Assembly: GCA_023406225.1 (NCBI GenBank)
Contig: JAEXWS010000176.1
Location: 1-14,500, forward strand
Reading direction: 5' to 3'
DNA: 14,500 nucleotides
DNA from: Bacillota bacterium
GTDB taxonomy: Bacteria > Bacillota > Clostridia > Oscillospirales > Oscillospiraceae
Both the position numbers and the translations under genes were made by a program. The notes under the pieces are model-generated. The model saw only the letters and a list, made by a program, of their open reading frames with translations, did not search any database and had not been told where the DNA came from. This document shows positions 7,689 to 12,013 of this stretch, in pieces (within the stretch, counting starts at the first letter, position 1; every line of letters begins with the position of its first letter).

Positions 7689-8664
7689 AAAGAGCGGCGG
7701 CGCGGGCCGCCCGGTTCCTCCGGTTGACCCACCCGGTGGACACGTCCATGGCGGCCCGGCAGGCCGCCGTCTGGTCCAGGGCGTTGAGCATGACGAAATC
7801 GTGGACGGCGCCCTGGAACCGCAGGGCCGTCACATCCACGCCCGCCTGCCGGAGCTTTCCGGCGTAAGACTCGCCCTCGTCCCGGAGCACGTCGGCCTCT
7901 GCGCTCAAGACCATGGCCTCGGGCAGCCCCACCAGGTCCTGGAGGGAGGCCCGCAGGGGCGAGGCGGTGATCTGGCGCCGGTGGGCGGGGCAGGGGGCGT
8001 ACTGGTCCCAGAACCACTGCATTCCCGCCCGGTAGAGGTAAAAGCCGCAGGCGAATTCCCGGTAGGAAGCCGTGTCGAAGCACGCGTCGGTGACGGGATA
8101 GTACAAAAGCTGCTTTTGGATGCGCGGCCCGCGCCGCGCCTTGGAGAGCAGCGTCAGGGCGGCGGCTATGTTCCCGCCGGCGCTGTCCCCGGCCACGGTG
8201 AGGGTGGCGGGCTCCATCCCCAGCCCCGCCTGGGCCGCCAGGGCGGGGAGCTGGCACAGCACGGCGTAGCACTGCTCGACGGCGGTGGGGTACCGGGCCT
8301 CCGGCGAGAGGCTGTATTCCGGAAAGACCACCAGGGAGCGGGTCCGCGCGGCCAGCTCCCGGACCAGCTTTTCGTGAGTGTGGAAATTGCCGAAGACCCA
8401 GCCGGCCCCATGGATGTAAAGGATGACGTCCGCCGTCCCCGCCAGGTCCTCCGGCGAGACGGCGAGGACCCGCACGGTCCCCCACGGCCCGGCGTCGGCG
8501 GCGAGGGAGGCGACGCGGGCGGGGTATTGGAACACCGGCGCGTCCTGGGCCGCGTCCAGCACGGCGCGCCCCCGCTCCGGCGGGAGCTGGAAGATGAGCG
8601 GCGGCTTCGCATTTTCCGCGCATACCTGTTCGGCGGCCTTCTCCAGCGGGATACGGCGTCTCAT
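7687..8664 (-). CDS. Alpha/beta hydrolase, hormone-sensitive lipase (HSL/type IV esterase) family
   Basis: 325 residues, close to the usual 300-330 for HSL-type esterases. Visible hallmarks are the oxyanion-hole motif HGAGW (85-89, HGGG in most members), the nucleophile elbow GDSAGG (159-164) with Ser161, and a candidate Asp258 (SAEADVLRDEG) and His288 (GAVHDF) completing the triad in the expected order. No signal peptide is apparent, so it is probably an intracellular esterase acting on short acyl esters; the natural substrate cannot be read. Two ATGs lie two codons apart; the second (8664) is preferred because AAAGGGG lies 7 bases upstream, whereas the first (8670) would sit almost on top of it. 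The frame stays open upstream to 8844, but that part has no start signal and would overlap the ktrB promoter. The gene is monocistronic, divergent from ktrB, and followed by a terminator, so no functional link to its neighbours is implied. Confidence 0.88.
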   Translation of the reverse strand: MRRRIPLEKAAEQVCAENAKPPLIFQLPPERGRAVLDAAQDAPVFQYPARVASLAADAGPWGTVRVLAVSPEDLAGTADVILYIHGAGWVFGNFHTHEKLVRELAARTRSLVVFPEYSLSPEARYPTAVEQCYAVLCQLPALAAQAGLGMEPATLTVAGDSAGGNIAAALTLLSKARRGPRIQKQLLYYPVTDACFDTASYREFACGFYLYRAGMQWFWDQYAPCPAHRRQITASPLRASLQDLVGLPEAMVLSAEADVLRDEGESYAGKLRQAGVDVTALRFQGAVHDFVMLNALDQTAACRAAMDVSTGWVNRRNRAARAAAL

Positions 8665-8704
8665 ACGCATTCCCCTTTCCAAAAAGTTTCCGTACCCAGC
8701 ATAT

Positions 8705-8734
8705 GCGGAGAGGGAAAAAGCGTGCGCTTTCCGC
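8705..8734. repeat. Imperfect dyad in the hydrolase/ktrB divergent spacer
   Basis: GCGGA (8705-8709) pairs with TCCGC (8730-8734), and the centre AAAGCG-TG-CGCTTT (8717-8730) is a perfect 6+2+6 inverted repeat. It lies upstream of the hydrolase start and could be an operator or an RNA hairpin in the hydrolase leader. No regulator gene is in the window. Confidence 0.35.
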
Positions 8735-8737
8735 CGC

Positions 8738-8774
8738 CGCGGGCCGGAGGAGCCCGCGTTTTCCCGCGTTTTTT
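8738..8774 (+). terminator. Terminator-like hairpin upstream of the ktrB promoter
   Basis: CGCGGGC (8738-8744) and GCCCGCG (8752-8758) form a 7-bp GC stem with a 7-base loop, followed by TTTT and, after CCCGCG, six more T. This is a good plus-strand intrinsic terminator shape, yet no plus-strand gene precedes it. It may insulate ktrB from transcription entering from the left, or belong to a longer leader driven from further upstream. Confidence 0.5.
8753..8772. repeat. Tandem 10-bp direct repeat
   Basis: CCCGCGTTTT occurs twice back to back (8753-8762 and 8763-8772), 12 bases upstream of the -35 of the ktrB promoter. The first copy overlaps the right arm of the terminator-like hairpin. It is a candidate binding site or simply part of a T-rich termination zone. 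Confidence 0.5.
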
Positions 8775-8784
8775 CCCGGACCGG

Positions 8785-8813
8785 TTGCGAAACGCCCCGG
8801 GCCGGGGTATAAT
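8785..8813 (+). promoter_or_regulatory. ktrB promoter, sigma-A type
   Basis: TTGCGA (8785-8790) and TATAAT (8808-8813) are separated by exactly 17 bases. Transcription would start near 8820, giving a leader of only about 20 bases. That leaves no room for a riboswitch (such as the c-di-AMP ydaO element found before some ktr genes) downstream of this promoter. Confidence 0.75.
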
Positions 8814-8842
8814 AACCCCATCTTTTCTTTGGGAGGCCGCCC

Positions 8843-10171
8843 ATGACCCGTCGCCGGTTTCAACTGAATGCGGTCCAGTCCCTGGCGGTGAGCTTCGCGG
8901 CCATGATCTTGCTGGGCGGGCTTCTCTTGGCGCTGCCCATCGCCTCCAGGAGCGGCCGGGCCCTGCCCTTTCTGGACGCGCTCTTTACCTCCGCCTCCGC
9001 CTCCTGCGTCACGGGGCTGGTGCTGTACGACACGTTCACCCAGTTCACCCTGTTCGGCCAGGCGGTGATCCTGCTGCTGATCCAGATCGGCGGGTTGAGC
9101 TTCATGACCGTCTCCATCCTGGTCTCCATCCTGCTGGGCCGGCGCATCGGGCTCCACCGCCGCTCGGTCCTGATGGACACCGTGGGCGCGCTGCAAATGG
9201 GCGGCGTGGTCCGCCTGACCCGCCGGGCCATGCTGGTCACGGCCGCCTGCGAAGGCGCGGGGGCCGCGGCGCTGGCGGTGTGGTTCATCCCCCGGTACGG
9301 ATTTTCCAGGGGGCTGTGGATGGGCGTTTTCCACGCGGTGTCCGCCTTTTGCAACGCGGGCTTCGACCTGCTGGGCACCGGCGCGTCCCTCACCACCCTG
9401 GCGGGGGAGGCGCTGCCCAACGTGGTGCTGATGCTCCTGGTTTTGGCGGGGGGCCTTGGCTTTCTGGTGTGGGACGACCTTTTGACCCACCGCCTTCGCG
9501 TCCGGCGCTGGCGGCTCCACAGCAAGATCGTCCTGAGCGCCACCATGGCGCTGTTTCTGGGCGGGTGGCTGGCCTTTTTCATCCTGGAGGGGGACTATGC
9601 CTTTGCGGGGCTTCCCCTGGGGCAAAAGGTCCTCATGAGCGCCTTCCAGTCTGTGACGCCCCGGACCGCGGGCTTCAACACGGCGGACCTCTCCGCCCTC
9701 AGCCAGGGCGGCGTGCTTTTGACCATGATCCTCATGTTTATCGGCGCCGGCTCCGGCTCCACCGGCGGCGGCGTCAAGGCGAACACCTTCGCGGTGCTGC
9801 TGCTCTCCGCCGCGGCCCGGGTGCGGCGGCGGCAGGACGTGGAGGCGTTCCACCGCCGTCTGGACGCGGCCACGGTCCACCGGGCCTATTCCTCCGTGTT
9901 TTTGTACTGCCTGACGGGCCTTGCCGGGTGCATGGTGCTGTGCCTCCAGGGGATCTCGGTGGAAAACGCCCTGTTCGAGGCGGTTTCCGCCATCGGCACC
10001 GTGGGACTGACCCTGGGCGTGACGCCCGCGCTGGCCCCGGCGGGGAAGCTGGCGGTGCTGCTTTTGATGTTCACCGGGCGGGTGGGCAGCATGTCCGTGG
10101 CCATGGCGGTCACCCGGGACCGGCCCGCGCCCAAGCTGCGCAGCGTGCCGGAAAAAATTCTGATTGGTTGA
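8843..10171 (+). CDS. ktrB: KtrB/TrkH-family potassium channel subunit
   Basis: 442 residues, an integral membrane protein of the Trk/Ktr/HKT superfamily that moves K+ across the cytoplasmic membrane and is gated by a cytoplasmic RCK ring. The four-fold repeated pore structure is visible through its selectivity-filter segments: SASCVTGL (52-59), SAFCNAGF (167-174), TPRTAGFN (272-279) and SAIGTVGLT (382-390), each holding the conserved filter glycine (G58, G173, G277, G388). The glycine/serine-rich segment GAGSGSTGGG (301-310) matches the intramembrane gating loop of KtrB/TrkH. The length agrees with Bacillus KtrB (about 445) rather than with longer TrkH. GGGAGG lies 6 bases before the ATG. 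ktrA follows after 13 bases, so the pair is an operon. The family assignment is secure; Na+ dependence is typical of KtrAB but not readable here. Confidence 0.95.
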   Translation: MTRRRFQLNAVQSLAVSFAAMILLGGLLLALPIASRSGRALPFLDALFTSASASCVTGLVLYDTFTQFTLFGQAVILLLIQIGGLSFMTVSILVSILLGRRIGLHRRSVLMDTVGALQMGGVVRLTRRAMLVTAACEGAGAAALAVWFIPRYGFSRGLWMGVFHAVSAFCNAGFDLLGTGASLTTLAGEALPNVVLMLLVLAGGLGFLVWDDLLTHRLRVRRWRLHSKIVLSATMALFLGGWLAFFILEGDYAFAGLPLGQKVLMSAFQSVTPRTAGFNTADLSALSQGGVLLTMILMFIGAGSGSTGGGVKANTFAVLLLSAAARVRRRQDVEAFHRRLDAATVHRAYSSVFLYCLTGLAGCMVLCLQGISVENALFEAVSAIGTVGLTLGVTPALAPAGKLAVLLLMFTGRVGSMSVAMAVTRDRPAPKLRSVPEKILIG

Positions 10172-10184
10172 GGAGACAGCGGAG

Positions 10185-10835
10185 ATGAAATCCTTTTTGG
10201 TCATCGGCCTGGGCCGCTTCGGCCGCCATCTGGCCATTCGTTTGACAGAGCTGGGCAACGAGGTCCTGGTCATCGACCGGGACGAGGAGCGGGTGGCGCA
10301 GCTCGCCGGCGTGGCGACGGCTACCTGCGTGGGGGACTGCCGGGACGAACAGGTGCTGGAGGCCCTGGGGGTTCGGAACTTCGACGTGTGCTTCGTCTGC
10401 GTCAGCGACGATTTCCAGACCTCCCTGGAGGCCACCGCGGGATTGAAGGACCTGGGGGCCAAGTGCGTGGTGGCCCGGGCGGACCGGGAGCGGCAGATCA
10501 AATTTTTGAAGAAGATCGGCGCGGATTATGTGGTCCACACGGAGATGGACATGGCCATCCGGGTGGCCACCAGCTTCTCCAACGAAAATCTCTTCGAGTA
10601 CATTGAATTGACCCCCAAGTACGCCATTTTGGAGCTGGAGGCGCCCCGGGCGTGGGTGGGGCGGACGGTGGCCCAGGTGGACGTGCGCCGCCGCTACAAC
10701 GTGAACATCCTGGGCGTGAAAAGCGGCGACGAGATCAAGCCGCTGCTGGACCCCGAGTACCGCTTCCAGCCGGACGCCCACCTGATCATCGCCGGGGACA
10801 AGGACGCGGGACTGCGGCTGATGGACAAAGACTGA
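10185..10835 (+). CDS. ktrA: KtrA/TrkA-type RCK regulatory subunit of potassium uptake
   Basis: 216 residues, matching the usual 220 for KtrA/KtrC. An N-terminal RCK_N Rossmann domain starts at once (VIGLGRFGRHLA: G8-x-G10-x2-G13) with an acidic residue ending strand 2 (D31 in VIDRDEE), where ATP/ADP or NAD(H) binds and gates the channel. A C-terminal RCK_C/TrkA_C domain covers about 135-216 (from LEAPRAWVGRT to AHLIIAGDKDAG); this is the part that binds c-di-AMP in characterised KtrA proteins. It forms an octameric ring below the KtrB dimer at the inner membrane face. AGGAG (10171-10175) lies 9 bases before ATG 10185, which is preferred over an upstream in-frame ATG at 10164 that overlaps ktrB and would add seven residues ahead of the Rossmann strand. 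Co-transcribed with ktrB. Confidence 0.94.
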   Translation: MKSFLVIGLGRFGRHLAIRLTELGNEVLVIDRDEERVAQLAGVATATCVGDCRDEQVLEALGVRNFDVCFVCVSDDFQTSLEATAGLKDLGAKCVVARADRERQIKFLKKIGADYVVHTEMDMAIRVATSFSNENLFEYIELTPKYAILELEAPRAWVGRTVAQVDVRRRYNVNILGVKSGDEIKPLLDPEYRFQPDAHLIIAGDKDAGLRLMDKD

Positions 10836-10889
10836 GCCGGGGCGTATGGTCCGACCCGTTTCGGCGCAAACTGCCCTCGGGGTGATTCC

Positions 10890-11072
10890 ATGCAAAAGGC
10901 AAGACCCGCGGTCAACGACCGCTCCAGCCGGACCCCGTCCCTGCGCATCGAGCCGGAAAAGCGGCTCTGCCCGCTGTTCGACCCGGTGACCATCGCCACC
11001 TATCCGCTGGCGACCTCGGAGGAGATGGGCTTTCGGGTGCTGGACAATTTCTGCGAAGAGCATATCCAATAG
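10890..11072 (+). CDS. Small hypothetical protein (60 aa) at the end of the ktr operon
   Basis: A 60-residue ORF of no recognised family. The N-terminal third is basic and Ser/Arg/Pro-rich and looks disordered. The C-terminal part (about residues 26-60, CPLFDPVTIATYPLATSEE onward) is more ordered and acidic, with two cysteines (27 and 55). No membrane segment or signal peptide is present. Support for it being real: codon third positions are overwhelmingly G or C, as in the neighbouring genes; a GGGGTGA sequence precedes the ATG; it follows ktrA by 54 bases; and its stop is immediately followed by a strong terminator. It may be a lineage-restricted protein co-expressed with KtrAB, but a link to potassium transport is inferred from position only. 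Confidence 0.58.
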   Translation: MQKARPAVNDRSSRTPSLRIEPEKRLCPLFDPVTIATYPLATSEEMGFRVLDNFCEEHIQ

Positions 11073-11077
11073 CCTCT

Positions 11078-11112
11078 GCCCCTTCCTGAAAAGGAAGGGG
11101 CGCTCTTTTATT
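11078..11112 (+). terminator. Intrinsic terminator of the ktrB-ktrA-small ORF unit
   Basis: A perfect 10-bp stem (11078-11087 with 11092-11101) closed by a GAAA tetraloop is followed by a T-rich tract (11104-11112). It begins 5 bases after the small ORF stop codon and ends just before the thiN promoter. Confidence 0.9.
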
Positions 11113-11117
11113 CCCGT

Positions 11118-11146
11118 TTGTCATATGAGATGGTCTGTGGTAAAAT
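11118..11146 (+). promoter_or_regulatory. thiN promoter with extended -10
   Basis: TTGTCA (11118-11123) and TAAAAT (11141-11146) lie 17 bases apart, and a TGG immediately before the -10 supplies the TGn extended -10 element. The predicted start near 11153 gives a leader of about 70 bases. That leader contains a 7-bp GC hairpin (11166-11172 with 11179-11185) without a T-run; no TPP riboswitch consensus is recognisable. Confidence 0.7.
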
Positions 11147-11224
11147 CAAGAGACGGAAACCCCGCCGGGCGGGGGAGACCGCCCGCCTTCCCGCAAGACC
11201 ATCACATCCCAAGGAGGCCCTTCC

Positions 11225-11872
11225 ATGAACCGCTGTTTTATCTTCGCCGCCGGGACCTTTTACGGCCTGCGGGCCGTTCCCGCTCCCGGCGATCTGGTGA
11301 TCGCCGCCGACGCGGGCTACCGGGCCTGCCGGGCCGCCGGAGTGGAGCCGGACCTGATCCTGGGGGATTTCGACTCCATGGAGGCCCCCGACGATCCCGC
11401 CCACGTCCGCCGCCTGCCGGTGGAAAAGGACGACACAGACACCCTGGCCGCCGTGAAAACGGCGCTGGACCGGGGCTGCGCCGAGTTTCACCTTTACGGC
11501 TGCACCGGCGGCAAACGCCTGGACCACACCCTGGCGAACCTCCAGACGCTGCTGTTTCTCCGCCGCCGGGGAGCCAGGGGATGGCTCTATGACGACGATT
11601 TCGTCTGGACCGCCATCGAAAACGAATCCCTCGCGGTCCCCCGCGCCGTGGAGTGGGGCCTTTTCTCCGCGTTCTGCCTGGGGGACCGGGCGGAGGGCGT
11701 GGACGAGGAGGGGTTCCAGTATCCCCTGCGCGGCGCGGTGCTGACCCCGGATTTTCCCCTGGGCGTGAGCAACCACATCCTGGCGCCGGAGGCCGCCGTC
11801 ACCGTCCGCAAAGGCGCATTGGCGGTGGGCTGGCAGCTTCCGCCCCTGGAGGGGCCGTTGTGCGTTCGATAG
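11225..11872 (+). CDS. thiN: Thiamine pyrophosphokinase
   Basis: 215 residues, the normal length for bacterial ThiN. It transfers pyrophosphate from ATP to thiamine to give thiamine diphosphate in the cytoplasm, the salvage route to the cofactor. The family motifs are all present in order: DAG (29-31) after the first strand, GDFDS (47-51), KDDTD (68-72), which with the preceding motif forms the Mg/ATP site, and GGKRLDH (95-101), followed by the C-terminal beta-rich thiamine-binding domain (about 135-215). AAGGAGG starts 14 bases before the ATG. In many Firmicutes thiN sits with rpe and rsgA; here it stands alone between the ktr unit and the molybdenum hydroxylase, with its own promoter. No clear terminator follows it. 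Confidence 0.95.
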   Translation: MNRCFIFAAGTFYGLRAVPAPGDLVIAADAGYRACRAAGVEPDLILGDFDSMEAPDDPAHVRRLPVEKDDTDTLAAVKTALDRGCAEFHLYGCTGGKRLDHTLANLQTLLFLRRRGARGWLYDDDFVWTAIENESLAVPRAVEWGLFSAFCLGDRAEGVDEEGFQYPLRGAVLTPDFPLGVSNHILAPEAAVTVRKGALAVGWQLPPLEGPLCVR

Positions 11873-11896
11873 GATAACGAACCGCCCAAAGTTTTC

Positions 11897-11925
11897 TTGC
11901 GGCGGCCTTAAAAATATTGTATAAT
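11897..11925 (+). promoter_or_regulatory. Promoter of the molybdenum hydroxylase gene
   Basis: A consensus TATAAT (11920-11925) with TTGCGG (11897-11902) at exactly 17 bases spacing. The region between is AT-rich against a GC-rich background. The predicted start is near 11932, leaving a leader of about 82 bases before the ATG. Confidence 0.75.
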
Positions 11926-11935
11926 GGTCCAAACG

Positions 11936-11953
11936 GGAAAGGTCGACCTTTCC
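11936..11953. promoter_or_regulatory. Perfect 18-bp palindrome, candidate operator at the xdh transcription start
   Basis: GGAAAGGTCGACCTTTCC reads identically on both strands, with no interrupting spacer. It begins about 10 bases downstream of the -10 box, at or just after the predicted start, a position where a dimeric repressor would block transcription. As RNA it could instead fold as a 7-bp stem with a TCGA loop at the 5' end of the message. Confidence 0.6.
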
Positions 11954-11971
11954 GAACAATTACCGGCGAGA

Positions 11972-11995
11972 CCGTGGGACCGAGTGCGGGCACGG
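11972..11995 (+). other. Leader hairpin before the xdh ribosome-binding site
   Basis: CCGTG (11972-11976) pairs with CACGG (11991-11995), and an inner CCG (11980-11982) pairs with CGG (11987-11989) around an AGTG loop. It ends 6 bases before the AGGAGG site at 12002-12007. It might modulate translation. It does not resemble a complete Moco riboswitch. Confidence 0.35.
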
Positions 11996-12013
11996 ATGCT
12001 GAGGAGGAACGTT

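Noticed and set aside
8665..8844. N-terminally extended alpha/beta hydrolase (385 residues)
   Set aside because: The extension would cover the ktrB promoter, hairpin and repeats, and is basic and disordered. A good ribosome-binding site supports the start at 8664.
7082..10501. A very long minus-strand open frame (1139 codons) across the multidomain gene start, hydrolase and ktrBA
   Set aside because: The predicted protein is low-complexity (Gly, Arg, Pro, His, Gln-rich) and lies antisense to well-identified ktrB and ktrA and out of frame with the hydrolase. Long spurious frames are expected at this GC content.
11147..11224. TPP riboswitch in the thiN leader
   Set aside because: The leader of about 70 bases lacks the conserved TPP aptamer sequences (for example CUGAGA and ACCUGAUCUG-like segments); only a simple GC hairpin is seen.
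11873..11910. Terminator after thiN formed by CCGCC (11882-11886) and GGCGG (11901-11905)
   Set aside because: A 5-bp stem with a 14-base loop that overlaps the -35 region of the next promoter and has no following T-run.
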